The notes under the pieces: model-generated
Told to the model about the DNA's origin: nothing
Databases searched by the model: none
Seen by the model: only the letters and a program-made list of their open reading frames with translations
Program-made: the position numbers and the translations under genes
In this document: positions 11,549 through 22,454 of the stretch, one piece after another
Numbering within the stretch: position 1 is the first letter of the stretch
Layout of the letters: the number at the start of each line of letters is the position of its first letter
Assembly (NCBI RefSeq): GCF_000247695.1
Contig: NW_004624747.1
Coordinates: forward strand, 12,186,688 to 12,250,687
Origin: Heterocephalus glaber
Lineage: Eukaryota; Chordata; Mammalia; Rodentia; Bathyergidae
DNA: 64,000 bases
Direction: 5' to 3'

Positions 11549-12841
11549 AACAGTTTGATTTTTGAACATACTTATTTCCAATGAAAGTGGTATGTTTTCC
11601 TTGAGAGATTTGCACTCAGACATTTACATTTTTATATACTTATACATCGACCTCTCGTTGTTATAACTAGGCATCCTTCAGCATTTGTGAAATAATACTA
11701 TATTAATAAGTCATGCTATTTGCGGCTCAATTAACAAAATTAAAACCTAAATTAAATAATTAAATGCATTTAAAAAATTAATTTATACTGATTGAGAAGT
11801 AAGCGTTACAATCTCCTTCTGTACTCAGAACCTCAGAGAGCTGTATCAGTCACACTAAAAGTCACTTGGGAGAATTGTTTAGGAGCTCAAAGAACAAAAT
11901 ACACCATTTTTAAAGTCAAGAAAATACACACATGTTACACATTCGTGTTAATAATGTATCCTTTCCAACAAGCCCAAATAGAATCTACTTTATCATCCAA
12001 ATGGCTAGTGATTCTAAAAAAATGAAAGCAAAACCCACCAGAAATGTGCTTTTTTAAATGTCCCCTCTAAATCTCTTGGAATTCGCTTAACAAATCACCA
12101 TCTGCTTGTGGTTGAAAAAATCTGTAAGCCCCTCTACAAGGCCCCTGTTCGTTCCCTTGCCTGGCTGTATTTTCCCAGGATTCTTGAAGCTAATCTGGTA
12201 TTCCTGAAAAATTCTCGTCCTCAAAGGAGCATATTCCTGCTGTGCCCAACAGGGAGTCTCACTCTAGATGGATGTTAGAAAACCCTTTCATTCAGAAGAA
12301 GGCAAGAGGTTTCAGGGACGGCGCACAAGCCTCTCTCTCACACACTCCATCTACAACAGGACTTTGCCCAAGCCTCTTCTCCAGGAAGGAATCTCAGCTT
12401 TTTAGAAACCAGTGTGCAATCATTCATTTCCAAAAGACCTTGCAGATAAATCAGGAATTTCACAGCACAGGAGGAGAAGGGCTGGGAAGGACCTAGGTTT
12501 CCGCACAGACTCATCAATTCAGTCCACATTTCCAAACAGCAACTAATGCTTTCTCCAAACATAGACCTCACAATTCCCTCGAGGATGGAGAGCAATTAAA
12601 AGGGAAAATATGATACCCGTGACTCCGGTAGGATCCTGGCCGATTTGAAAGATGGAACTGAGTCAGAGATACAGACGCTGGGCTGCTGGGGTAGGAAAAT
12701 GGCTTATCTCCTCCAGGCCTAATTCCTTCCTTCGAAACAGTTTGCTTTAAATTCAGGAAGCCATGCAGAGAGGCACTCCCTGCAGCTTTGCGTGTCTTAA
12801 AAGAAAGCCTGTCTGCCTCTCACTCGCCCCATGGTACTCAC

Positions 12842-12876
12842 GGCAGCTGCCTGAGCTGGAATAAGTCCTCCTCCAT
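12842..12876 (-). CDS. SVOP: SVOP coding exon 1 (start codon, residues 1-12)
   Basis: On the minus strand an ATG at 12876-12874 opens MEEDLFQLRQLP, ending in a split proline codon at 12842 followed directly by GTGAGT, a consensus donor. This equals the N-terminus I recall for mammalian SVOP (synaptic vesicle 2-related protein), a 12-TM major-facilitator-superfamily protein of synaptic vesicles in neurons whose substrate is not settled. The exon is only 35 bp, so no long reading frame reveals it; the call rests on the peptide, the donor, the CpG island and synteny with USP30. Exon 2 (which would continue VVKF...) was not found downstream, so intron 1 exceeds 12.8 kb here. ATG context has A at -3 only if read as gcggacATGg: -3 is G, +4 is G, a good Kozak. 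Confidence 0.9.
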
Positions 12877-13230
12877 GTCCGCGCTGCGCCAGGACGAGCC
12901 CTTTTCATGGCCTTACATGGTAGTGGTGGATGACGAGGGTTCGGAGTTTCAGCACCGGGGCTCCGGACAGCTCCCGCACCTGGTCCTCCCTCGGGCGGCA
13001 GCTGTTCAGGGGAGGGAGCCGCCAGGGAGCAGCCCACGAGACAAAGCCGCCGCCTGGAGACCGCGGCGAGAGTGGGCGGAGAGGAGGCGGCGGGGGGCCG
13101 AGCAAGCTGAGCGGGAGAGGGGGCAGGGAGAGCCCTTCTGCTCGGAAGAATTCGCAGCCGCTCCGCGTGTGGCTGGTGGTCCTTGCCAGGTGCCCACAGG
13201 GACACGTCAGCCTGTGAAATGGCTGTCGAG
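12877..13230 (-). promoter_or_regulatory. SVOP: SVOP 5' UTR and CpG-island promoter
   Basis: GC-rich, CpG-dense block immediately upstream (minus strand) of the SVOP start, in contrast to AT-rich flanks. It contains GGGCGG/GGAGGCGG-type Sp1-like boxes around 13074-13100 and no TATA box that I can see. The transcription start cannot be placed from sequence; it probably lies between 12,950 and 13,220. Several GC-driven open frames on both strands here are composition artefacts. Confidence 0.75.
12948..12974. promoter_or_regulatory. Candidate REST/NRSF site (RE1) with expanded half-site spacing
   Basis: Left half TTCAGCACC (12948-12956) and right half GGACAGCTCC (12965-12974) are separated by 8 bp rather than the canonical 2 bp. 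REST is known to accept half-sites with spacing expanded by about 5-8 bp. It sits 72 bp upstream of the SVOP start codon, fitting a neuron-restricted gene that is silenced elsewhere. Binding is inferred, not shown. Confidence 0.6.
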
Positions 13231-13967
13231 GTAGCAATGCGTCCTCTTTGCCAGATGATTCCTGTCCGTCTCTGAGTGTTTATTTGTAGGGATTCCCTAA
13301 TGTTGTCAGTATAATATTTTTGAAGCCTAAGTTGCTATAACAAATGCAGAGTGTGAATTTTTTATATATATATGGCATTAAAGTACTGTTTATTGAGCAC
13401 CTGCTGCGTGCCAGGCACTGCATTAGGCACTTGGACATATTGTCACTCTGGGACTGAAGGTCTAGTGAAAGGAATCTAGAAAGATGTATGTTAAGTATGA
13501 GAAGGCCAAAGGTAACTCATTCATTCACTCCACAAGCATCATGGAGTGATTTCTAGAATCCTGACTGAGAAATCCAAGACATTCGAATAAGGCAAAATCC
13601 TGGCTTCCAGTCCCTCCTTTTGCTCAATGGTCCCCCCGCCCACTAGAATTTCTGTGCTCAATAAATATTTGTCGAATGGCTCTCAATTCAGGTGGCAGCT
13701 AGGAATCACTCGGCTCCATTGAAGACCAGTTGAGCCCAACTTCCTGGAGCTTCCCAACAGCCCCAGATGAAAACCTCTGGTTTAATGTGAATAAATGAAG
13801 AGAAGAGAAATTATACAACAGGAAACTACAACAGTGACCTGTGACAGCAGCTGGCAGGAAATGTGAGAATGATGACTGAATGGAGACTCACATAGAAATA
13901 AAGAAAGAGAAGATTCTTTTTTTCTTTAGTGTTGACAAAGGATGGAGGAGATTGGGCAAGGGCACGG
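13220..13967. other. Intergenic, upstream of SVOP
   Basis: A MIR start fragment at 13385-13450 (TTTATTGAGCACCTGCTGCG). Otherwise no recognisable repeat or gene. Confidence 0.5.
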
Positions 13968-14158
13968 GAAAGCCAGTCCAGAGAGACAGATCTTTCTTTA
14001 GCAGATGGGAAAAGGACCAAGAGGTGAAGGGAGGGGAGAGGATGCAAGAGAATTACCATGTGTTGTTACATGCAGCAACTCCCCATGAATGCAATCATTA
14101 TGTACTGCAAAGATGTAAATAACAATAAAAATTTAAAAAAAGAAAGCCAATCCAGAGA
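13968..14158 (+). mobile_element. Short retroposed segment with target-site duplication (probably a truncated L1 3' end)
   Basis: GAAAGCCAGTCCAGAGA (13968-13984) recurs with one mismatch at 14142-14158. The 157-bp insert has a purine-rich G tract (14003-14048), AACAATAAAAA and an A-rich tail, as L1 3' UTRs have. Confidence 0.65.
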
Positions 14159-14159
14159 C

Positions 14160-15130
14160 TGGAAACAATCAACCACACATCACAATCTCATACCAGATCC
14201 ACAACAATAATAATAATATCTTGAAAATCCAGACTTGAGTGTACCAAGAACTCAGGTATAGGCATCACCCTCATTGTTCCAACTGATGCAATAGTCCTAT
14301 GAAGCAGGTATGATTTTCATTCCATTTTAAAGATAAGGAAACAAGTTGGGGCTGGGGATTTAGTTCAGTGGTTCCGGCGCTTGCCTCACAAGCACAAGGT
14401 CCCAAGTTCAATCCCCAGTACAAAAAAAAGATAAGGAAACAAACAAGTCTCAGAGTTGGACAAATAACTTGCACAAGGGCTCTCAGACAGATCTGAAATT
14501 GAAACCCAGTCATTGTAGCACTTATCTAGCATCCCCAAGACCTTGGGTACAGGAAAGAGAAGGGAGAGGAAGAAAAGAGAAGAAACAAAAACAAACAAAG
14601 CAAACCAAAGCAAAGCAAAGCAAAACAAAACAAAAATAACCCAGTCAATCTGTCTCTAGAGCCTGCATCTCTTTTTTGAGAGTCTCAGAAGAAATCAACT
14701 TTTGCAGATATAATAGGAGAAATCTGAATTACTGAACACTGGATAACTTGAAATAAATTGGATGTTGAGACAATTATGGAATGGTACTAAAAGCCCAATT
14801 TATTATTCATCCGGCAAATATTAATTGAACTATATCCAGAGTTTGTATCGACTTATCCATGGCTACTTCTGATCTTATACTTAAGTGTCAGTCACAGCTT
14901 GCCTCCCCTATATCCCTCTCCTCTGATCTGTACTACATTTGGTATCATATGACTTGTGGCAACAGCTCATTGGTTTGGGAGGTGGACACCAACCTAAACA
15001 TTTGTCCATGGCTATTTTTGCACAGCTGAGAAAGGAGGATGGGCAATTTGGTACCCTTGCCATGATAGACTCAAATGTGTCTGAGTAACCATGTGACCCA
15101 GAAACTCCACTCCTGTATTCCCCAAAGAAT
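14160..15130. other. Intergenic, no gene seen
   Basis: Contains an ID SINE and a (CAAAG)n/(CAAAA)n tract at 14592-14636; the rest is unrecognised. Confidence 0.5.
14348..14429 (+). mobile_element. ID-like SINE
   Basis: Flank repeat AAGATAAGGAAACAA before and after. Confidence 0.9.
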
Positions 15131-15302
15131 TGGAGGCAAAGATTCAAGTAGATAATTGTACGCTAATGTTTATAGCAACTTTATCTAGAACAGCCAAAAG
15201 GTGGGAACAATCCAAGTGTCCATCAACAGATGAATGGATAAACAAAATGTGTTAATGTATATTAAAAAGAATATTATTCAGTCATTTACTAGAATGAAGT
15301 TT

Positions 15303-15494
15303 CCTGGGCACAGTGGTACATGCCTGTAATCTCGGCACTCTGGGAGACTGAGGGAAAAGATCACAAATTCAAGCTCAGCCTGGACAACTTCATAGCTTAG
15401 CAAGACCTGTCTCAAAACAAAAGTAAAAGGGCTGGGGATGTAGGTCAGTGGAAAGGTCCTTGTTTCAATCCTTGGTACTGCAAAAAAAAAAAAA
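15303..15494 (+). mobile_element. B1-ID dimeric SINE
   Basis: CACAGTGGTACATGCCTGTA, then AAAGGGCTGGGGATGTAGGT. Confidence 0.8.
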
Positions 15495-15507
15495 TTGGGG
15501 GAGGAGG

Positions 15508-15588
15508 TGCCGGGGGTTTAGCTCAGTGGTGCTGCCGCCTGCCTCGCAAGCGCAAGGTCCTGAGTTGGATCCCTGGTACCAAAAAAAA
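15508..15588 (+). mobile_element. ID-like SINE
   Basis: Starts CCGGGGGTTTAGCTCAGTGG and ends GGTACC plus A8; only 13 bp after the preceding SINE. Confidence 0.88.
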
Positions 15589-15932
15589 TTTTTTTTGATA
15601 GCTATTACAATATGGATGTATCCTGAAAACATTATACTAATAAAACCCAGACACAAAATGACAAATATTATATAATTCCATGCATATGGGGTATGTATAA
15701 TTGGCAAATTTGTAAAGATAGTATAGAGGTTAGCAAGGGAGGAAAAAGAAATGGAAAGTTATTCTTTAACGAGTTAATGAAAAATTCATAAAAATGAATA
15801 ATGTTGCTGCCTACACACACTGTGAATGTTCTTCACACCACTCAATTATATGTTTAAAGATTGGTTAAGGATGTAAAATGGTGAAGTTGCTATGAAAAAC
15901 AATACAGAATTTCCTAAAAAATAACTTAAAAA

Positions 15933-16013
15933 GGGCCGGGGATTTAGCTCAATGGTTCTGTTGCCTGCCTTGCAAGCACAAGGACCCGAGTTCGATCCCT
16001 GGTACCAAAAAAA
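15933..16013 (+). mobile_element. ID-like SINE
   Basis: Inside the L1 tract; B box GTTCGATCCC intact. Confidence 0.9.
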
Positions 16014-16547
16014 CCCCCCCAAAAACTAAAAGGAGAATTACCATATGATCCAGCAATCCCACTTCTTAGTATGTATCCACAATAATTGAAAGCAAGATCA
16101 TAAGGTTTTATTTGCACAGCAGTGTTCATTATGAGGTAGAAAAAAATCTAAGTGTCCACTGAACTGAGTGGATAAAGAAAATGTGGTGTATACGTACAGT
16201 GGAATATTATTTGTTCATAAAAAATAATGTGTTATACCATGGATGAAATGAGGACATTATCTAAATGAAATAAGCCAATCACAAAAGAGGAATACTATAT
16301 GATCCATCTTCTATGAGGTATCAAAAGTCATCAAGCTCATAGAATCAGAAAAGTAGAGAGATGTAATTACCAGGGGCTGGAGAATGGGGGAAATAGAGTT
16401 TTTCAGTGCACATAGAATGTTAGTTTTGCAGGATGAAAAATTTCTAGAGATCTTTTGCACAACAATGTACATACAGTTTATACCATTGTTCTGTACACTT
16501 AAAAGTGGTTAAATGGTACAGTATTTATTTATTCATTCATTTATTTA

Positions 16548-16625
16548 TTTCAGTGCTGAGAATCAAACCCAGGGTCTTGTGTAGGCTAGGCAAGTGCTCT
16601 ACCACTGAGCTACGTGCTCAGCCCT
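16548..16625 (-). mobile_element. Old ID-like SINE
   Basis: GAATCAAACCCAGGGTCTTG and CTCTACCACTGAGCTACG. Confidence 0.7.
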
Positions 16626-16889
16626 AGGATGGTAAATTTGATGGCACGTGGTCTTTTATTCTGCAATAAACAAAATGGTTAAAGTGTAATTTCATGGCAT
16701 GTACATTTTATCACAATAAAAAAAAAACTACTGAAAATGTTAGTGTAACCTGTGAGCAACCATGCTACCTAACATTAGGACAGTTACTTTTCTCATTTGT
16801 ATGTATTTGTGTTTGTCACTGGCACAACTTAACCATCTACTGTATCACTTCTTTTGTGGTGATCTTTAAAAGACTTAGTTTACAATAAC

Positions 16890-16902
<13 letters not shown>

Positions 16903-16922
<20 letters not shown>

Positions 16923-16996
16923 GGTACTGGGGATCGAACTCAGGACCTTGTGCTTTGAGGCAGGCGGCGGAACCACTGAGCTAAATCCCCAGTCCC
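16903..16996 (-). mobile_element. ID-like SINE
   Basis: Flank repeat TACAATAACTTTT. Confidence 0.9.
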
Positions 16997-17454
16997 TACA
17001 ATAACTTTTGACCCTTGCAATGTGAAGTCACATCCCCAAGAACAATAGCTAATCAGTGCACTATTTAATTCCCCTCTATCTTTAAAAACATCTACCCCCA
17101 TGAGATGACCTCTCCATATCCCAAACTAAACAATTATTATTTCTGATACAGGTCTTCCTTAAAATGAAGAATTTACACAGAGCATCTTATAATATGACTT
17201 TGTGAGATCACATATGTACCATTACTCCCTCCTTATATTATGAATTTTTCTTTTACTATAAATTTCCCCCAAAGTAGGGAAGTAATAGAGGGTTCTTATG
17301 TTTATTCTCTTTTCTCAAAGACTTGCTAAATGATTATTATTCCAAGCTTTTAAAAAAAAAATCTCACTTTCCTTCAGCGTTCTGTGAATCTGCAGAAGCA
17401 GAAAGAATGGAACTGAAAAATTGAAAAGCAAATTAGAACTCTTTTGTAAAGGTA

Positions 17455-17672
17455 GTTTTTTTGGTACTGGGAATTGGAATTGAAACCAGGGTCTTTGGAT
17501 TGAACAGCATCCCAATCTCCCATCAATTAAAAATTTGTTTTTGTTTTTGTTTTTTGTTTTCAGACAGGGTCTCAGTAAGTTACTAAGTTGCCCAGGCTGG
17601 GCTGGAACTTGAGATCCTCCTGCTTCAGCCTCCCAGAGTGCTAAGATTGCAGACATGTGACACTACACTCAG
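17455..17672 (-). mobile_element. ID-B1 dimeric SINE
   Basis: CAGACAGGGTCTCAGTAAGT and CCTCCTGCTTCAGCCTCCCA. Confidence 0.75.
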
Positions 17673-17865
17673 ATCAAAAGATAATTTTTTTAAGTTGTGA
17701 GAATAACCTTGAACAAGGAATTCCTTCTGATTTACCATTGTATCCCTCATTACACTAAACCTCAGAGCTTTGTATTGTGATCACTAAATAAATGCTTCAT
17801 AAATTGAATCAAAACAAACTGATTTCTCATTCAGAGGAAAAGGGATCTATGGAAAGCTGGGGAAG

Positions 17866-18018
17866 CCTGGTGTGGTGGTGCATGCCTGTAATCCCAGCAC
17901 TTGGGAGGCTGAGGCAGGAGGATTGCCACGAGTTGCAGGCTATCCTGGACTACATAATGAGTTCAAGGCCAGCTTGAGCTACATAGTGAGACCCTGTCTC
18001 AAAAAAAAAAAAAAAAAA
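17866..18018 (+). mobile_element. B1 SINE with internal duplication
   Basis: GTGGTGCATGCCTGTAATCC; GACTACATAATGAGTTCAAG and GAGCTACATAGTGAGACCCT are the duplicated segments; A18 tail. Confidence 0.85.
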
Positions 18019-18253
18019 GATTTATACGAGGAGTAGAAAGTTGGAGGTCCATAAGTAGCATGACCAACAACTCATTCTGGTTTTTCTAGAAGTTTTTAGT
18101 TTTATGACTGAAAATTCCATGTCCTGGAAACTCCTCAGTTCTAAGCAAATCTGACATTTGGCAACCCTCTGACCATAAGTCAAACCTGGCATAGACATAT
18201 ATTTTGAGTAGTCTGAAGAGTTAGAAAAATTACTTTAAATGTAAGAGTTACTA

Positions 18254-18530
18254 AGGCAGGCATGGTGGTGCATGTCTGGAGACCCAGCTACTTGGGCCCA
18301 CAAATTCAAGAGCAGGCAGAGTAACATATCAAGACCCTGGCTGAAAGAAATAACAGAAGAAGAAAGAAAGAAAGAGAGAAAGAAAGAAAGAAAGAGAGAA
18401 AGAGAGAAAGAAAGAAAGAAAGGAAAGAAAGAAAGAGGAAAGAAATAGAGAAAGAAAAAAAGAAAGAAAGGAAGGAAGGAAGGAAGAAAAGGAAGGAGGA
18501 AGAACAGAAAGAAAGAAAATTTTAAAACTC
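18254..18530 (+). mobile_element. Truncated B1 whose tail expanded into a (GAAA)n tract
   Basis: B1 text GCAGGCATGGTGGTGCATGT to about 18345, then about 180 bp of GAAA/GGAA repeats. The Lys/Phe-rich open frames here are repeat artefacts. Confidence 0.85.
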
Positions 18531-18586
18531 TTTAAAGAAAGCATAGAAGAAGGTCATCATGGCCTGGGTTAAGAAATGATTTCTTA

Positions 18587-18770
18587 GGGCCGGGGATTTA
18601 GCTCAGTGGTTCCACCGCCTGCCTCGCAAGTGCAAGGAACCGAGTTTGATCCCAGGTACCAAAAAAAACAAAAAAAGAAATGATTTCTTAGGCTGGGGAT
18701 TTAGTTCAGTCGTTCTGCCTCCTGCCTTGCAAGTGCAAGGTCCCAAGTTTGATCCCCGGTACCCCCCAAA
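18587..18770 (+). mobile_element. Two ID-like SINEs at one target (18587-18674, 18691-18770)
   Basis: Target AAGAAATGATTTCTTAG is present three times: before, between and after (last copy GAAATGGTTTCTTAG). Confidence 0.92.
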
Positions 18771-18779
18771 AAGAAATGG

Positions 18780-19745
18780 TTTCTTAGACATGATATCAAA
18801 AACACAAGTTAACGAAAGGAAAAAATAAGTATATTGGACTATATCAAAGTTAAAAACCTTTGTGCTGTATATAATGACATCAAAAAAGTGAAAAAACAAT
18901 ACATAGAATGGGAGAAAATATTTGTCAATCATACATCTGATAAGAGATATGCATTCAAAATACTATAGAAAAACTCATAATTCCATAATATAAAGATGAA
19001 GAACCTAGTTTAGAAATGGGCAAATGATCTGAATAATCATTTCTCCAGGTAAGATATATCAATTTCCCTAAGTACATGAAAAGATCCTTACCTTCTAGTC
19101 AATCAAATCAAAACCCTAATGACTTACCCAGGTACAATGATGAAGGCCTGTAATCCCAGCTATATGGAAAGGTGAGCAGGAAGATGGGAAGTTTCAGGCC
19201 ACCCTGGGGCAATTGAGTGAGAAAGGGCTGAGGATGTAGCTCAGCACGAAGGCACTGGGTTTAATCCCTGCTACTAAACACACATAAAAGGAAGCTGTAC
19301 AGAAATATGCATAGTATCACTGTTCATAATAGCCAAATATCAGAAACAAATCAAATGTTGTCAACTGATATGGACAAACAAATTGGATAAGTAAATTGTG
19401 ATATATCCACACAATGGCTGTAAAAGATATGAAGTGCTAGTTCATGCTAAATTATGGATAAAACTTGAAAACACTGTAGGAAGACAATCCAGACACAGAA
19501 GTTCACCTTCTATGATTTCATTTGTACGAAATATCTAGAATCAGCAAACCCACAGAGACAGAAAGTAGGATAGTGGTTGCTTAGGAGTGGGGGTGAGGAT
19601 ATAGGATTTCTTTTAAGAGGGGACCAAAAATGTTCTAAAATTAGATGTGACCATTGCACAATTCTGTGAATAGTCAAAAATACATTTAATTGTACACTGT
19701 AAGTGGTGCATTAGCTAATTATATACAAATAAAGTCACTTTTAAA
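18780..19745 (+). mobile_element. L1 3' fragments with a B1-ID insertion
   Basis: ATTGGACTATATCAAAGTTA, AATGGGCAAATGATCTGAAT, CTGTTCATAATAGCCAAATA; SINE at 19132-19288. Confidence 0.75.
19132..19288 (+). mobile_element. B1-ID dimeric SINE
   Basis: AAGGCCTGTAATCCCAGCTA and GGGCTGAGGATGTAGCTCAG. Confidence 0.75.
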
Positions 19746-19761
19746 ACTTAATTACTTTTAA

Positions 19762-19843
19762 GGGGCCGGGCATTTAGCTCAGTGGTTCCACCGAAAGCAC
19801 AAGGTCCAGAATTCGATCCCTGGTACCCTCCCCCACCAAAAAG
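19762..19843 (+). mobile_element. ID-like SINE with internal deletion
   Basis: The CCTGCCTCGCAAG segment is missing. Flank repeat AAAACTTAATTACTTTTAA / AAAACTTGATTACTTTTAA. Confidence 0.88.
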
Positions 19844-19844
19844 A

Positions 19845-21394
19845 AAACTTGATTACTTTTAAAATTCATTCCCAAAATTTGACTAAGAGATTTCACTGAA
19901 GAGGATTATCAGCTTGTTGGACAAAGGGAGGCAGCATCCCTCCACTGGGCCCCCCAGGGGACAGCCCCACACTGTCCAGGCTGCAACCAGCCCAGAGCAA
20001 GCTTCATACACTTGCATTCCCTGCCACCTCTCTGGAAGCTTTCAAGGGACATCCCCTGAAAACTGGGGCACAGTCTTTACAGTACACAACAGACACTGAA
20101 CCAAAAACTTTAGAAAATTAGTTAACTCCCTTAATTTGTTCCTTTTTTCTTAAGAAGCATTGACATTTTTTAAGGCAATTGTTTTCACCTTTGAGTACAT
20201 AGCCTTCTGGGGAGGGTCTGTTAACACTGATCATGGCTCCTGCACATCTCAGAGTTCCTCATTCATCCCAACTGGTGTGAGGCCTGAGAATTTTGCTGCT
20301 AACAAGTTCCCAGGTGATGCTGGGAATTGGGACCATGCTGAGAACCTCTGTTGTAAAGGTATAGCTGGATGAGATTATCAGCCAAGAGCAATGTGGTTGT
20401 GTTTGTTTGTACCTTTGATCTTGGAGACATCGTTGGGCAGATACAGATGTCACAAGGGCAGTTGCCTCCAACCAACCACATTACCCATCTGTCTGGGAAA
20501 TAGGGGTATTCCAAAAGAGAGAAGGGTTTTATTTCACATTCTTTTTTTTTTTTTTTTTTTGGTACCAGGGATTGACTATTTCACATTCTTAAAGCAAAAG
20601 TGAATATTTTTAAATAGAAGCTGAAATAGAGACTGACAAGCTGCTCTTAGCCTGAAATATGGAAAATAAAAAGCATTGGCTATGTACAAGCAGTTCGTCA
20701 ATCAACTGTGTCCTAAATCCCATTTTTTAAAATCAAGATGATATTCTACTAGTTAGGAAAATGGCACTTAATTTTTTAAAAACAGAAGTCAATGATTTAA
20801 GTTTATTAAGAGGCCTGTCTTTTTGTTCCCTTTGGAACTTAAATCAGATTGAAAACTAAAAGGGGAGAATAAATCTTTGTTGCTAGACATGCTGATGGAT
20901 GATGCCTCCATCTGGAGTCATTCCTGGGTCTCCAGCACTGTGCTGGGAACTGTTAGTTACTTCTTGGCTTTGTCACAGGAGCCAGCAGAAAGGAGAGCCC
21001 TGGTTAGGAATTTAAGCTATTGTTCAAAAATGTAGAGGTGTACAATATAAAAGGGTTCTTTGGTAGCATATCCAACTTCTCCATGAAATACAAGATGTCT
21101 AACTGTTGACCCTAAAGAGGCCAAAGAGGACACCCATGCCCTTAGTTTAAAAGACAAACTCCAAAACTCTCCCAATAAATCTCTGATCTGTCAGATAATG
21201 TCTTCCTAGAAGTCTTCAAAATGAGCAAGAGGAGGAGGCAAATTAGCAGCCAGTAAACCTGCCCAGACCTAAAGAAGTATCTATCAAGCAGAAGCAGCTC
21301 AAGGCCTCTGAGGTACCATTGTCAGACAAATGGTGGTCTTCTATCCATGATATTGTGACTCATAACTTGTGTTTTTATTTTCACTGAAAGTATT
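19845..21394. other. Intergenic, mostly unrecognised
   Basis: 20,200-20,352 resembles an old MER-type hAT relic (GTTCCCAGGTGATGCTGGGA...GAGAACCTCTG). The remainder shows no gene or known repeat except the tiny ID remnant at 20544. Confidence 0.5.
20544..20576 (-). mobile_element. Extremely truncated ID insertion
   Basis: Only the T-run (A tail) plus GGTACCAGGGATTGAC remains, yet TATTTCACATTCTT flanks it perfectly (20530-20543 and 20577-20590). Confidence 0.88.
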
Positions 21395-21980
21395 TTCTAA
21401 TTTATCTTAATTCTTCTGCTACTCATTGGTTATTTATGAATGTGTTGTTTTTCACATATTTATGAACTTCCCCAGTGTCCATCTGTTATTGATTTCTGAT
21501 TTCATTCTAATGTGATCAGAGAACATACTTTATATGATTTCAATCCTTTTAAATATGTTGTGATTTGCTTTATGGCCCAACACATGGTCTCTATTGGAGA
21601 ATGTTCCACGTACCACTTGAGAAGAAAGTTATTCTGCTGTTGTTGTTAGAAATAGTTGCTTTAGGGGCCAGGGATTTAGCTCAGTGGTTCCGCTGACTGC
21701 CTCACAAGTGCAAGATCCTGAGTTCGATCCCCAGAACAAAAATAAAAAAAAGAAATAGTTGGTTTATGTTGTTTAGGTTCTCTATTGCTCTGCTAATCTT
21801 TTGTCTAGTTGTTTTAGTCACTGTAGAAAGTGATATATTCAAATCTCCAATGTTACTCTCGAATTATCTTTTTCTCCCTTCATTTTTGTCTTATTTTTTC
21901 TACTGCTGTTTTCTGAGGCTCTGTTGTTAAGTGCATGTATGTTTATAATTGTTATATTGTCTCAATGGATTGTCCTTTTA
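21395..21980 (-). mobile_element. L1 ORF2-region fragment, antisense, with ID insertion
   Basis: CTAATGTGATCAGAGAACAT, TTATGGCCCAACACATGGTC, GAGAATGTTCCACGTACCAC: a strongly conserved L1 stretch read antisense. Confidence 0.8.
21664..21750 (+). mobile_element. ID-like SINE
   Basis: Flank repeat AGAAATAGTTG within the L1. Confidence 0.9.
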
Positions 21981-21989
21981 TTTGTGTTT

Positions 21990-22432
21990 TTTAAATTTTA
22001 AGACAAGGTCTTGCAAAGTGGCTGTGTTTTTCAGGCTAGGCTAGCACATGTGATCCTCCTGCCCCAGCTTCCAAGAGCACTAGGATTGTAGGGATGTGCC
22101 TCCATGTCTAGTTGGAATGCATACAGACAGTAAAATGTTCATGATAGTGAAACCAGTTAACACATTTATTATTTCATATATATTATTTTTTCAGTACAAA
22201 GGGTTGAAGCCAGGGGAAGTACTACTGAGCCACATCCATTTTTATTTTTTATTTTGATTTGTTTGTTTTGTTTTTGTAGTTCTGAGGATTGAACCCAGGA
22301 CTTTGCACATCCTAAGCAAGTGCTCTACAACTGAGTTACATCCCAGCCCTTTGAATCTCAGGTAGGACTCAAACTTGTGATCCTCTTGCCTCAGAGTCTC
22401 AAGTGCTGGGATTACAGGTGTGTGCCCAGCTA
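21990..22432 (-). mobile_element. B1 (21990-22115) and ID-B1 (22186-22432) SINEs
   Basis: Second copy has GAGGATTGAACCCAGGACTT and GCTGGGATTACAGGTGTGTG and ends beside a (TA)n run. Confidence 0.75.
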
Positions 22433-22454
22433 CATATATACTTTGATATATATA

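Larger units (their letters stand above)
1..12841 (-). other. SVOP: SVOP intron 1 (5' part)
   Basis: Sequence downstream of the exon-1 donor on the minus strand. It is filled with SINEs, MIR, L2, L1 and MER5 fragments listed separately. Stretches with nothing I can identify are about 1200-1800, 2200-2620, 2800-3140, 4960-5540, 9720-10490 (apart from a G-rich run) and 11560-12841. No SVOP exon 2 candidate was seen. Confidence 0.7.
15140..16540 (+). mobile_element. L1 3' fragments split by three SINEs
   Basis: CCAAGTGTCCATCAACAGAT, GAATTACCATATGATCCAGC, AGTGGAATATTATTTGTTCA, AATTACCAGGGGCTGGAGAA. Two partly duplicated 3' ends may be separate insertions. Confidence 0.75.

Noticed and set aside
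1..12841. SVOP exon 2 (expected VVKFRRTG...)
   Set aside because: I looked for it on the minus strand and found no candidate; the intron is probably longer than the window allows.
12753..13237. Several GC-rich frames of 63-150 codons on both strands near the SVOP start
   Set aside because: CpG-island composition removes stop codons; only the 35-bp SVOP exon matches a known protein.
18329..18544. Phe/Leu/Ser-rich frame
   Set aside because: Antisense of a (GAAA)n repeat.
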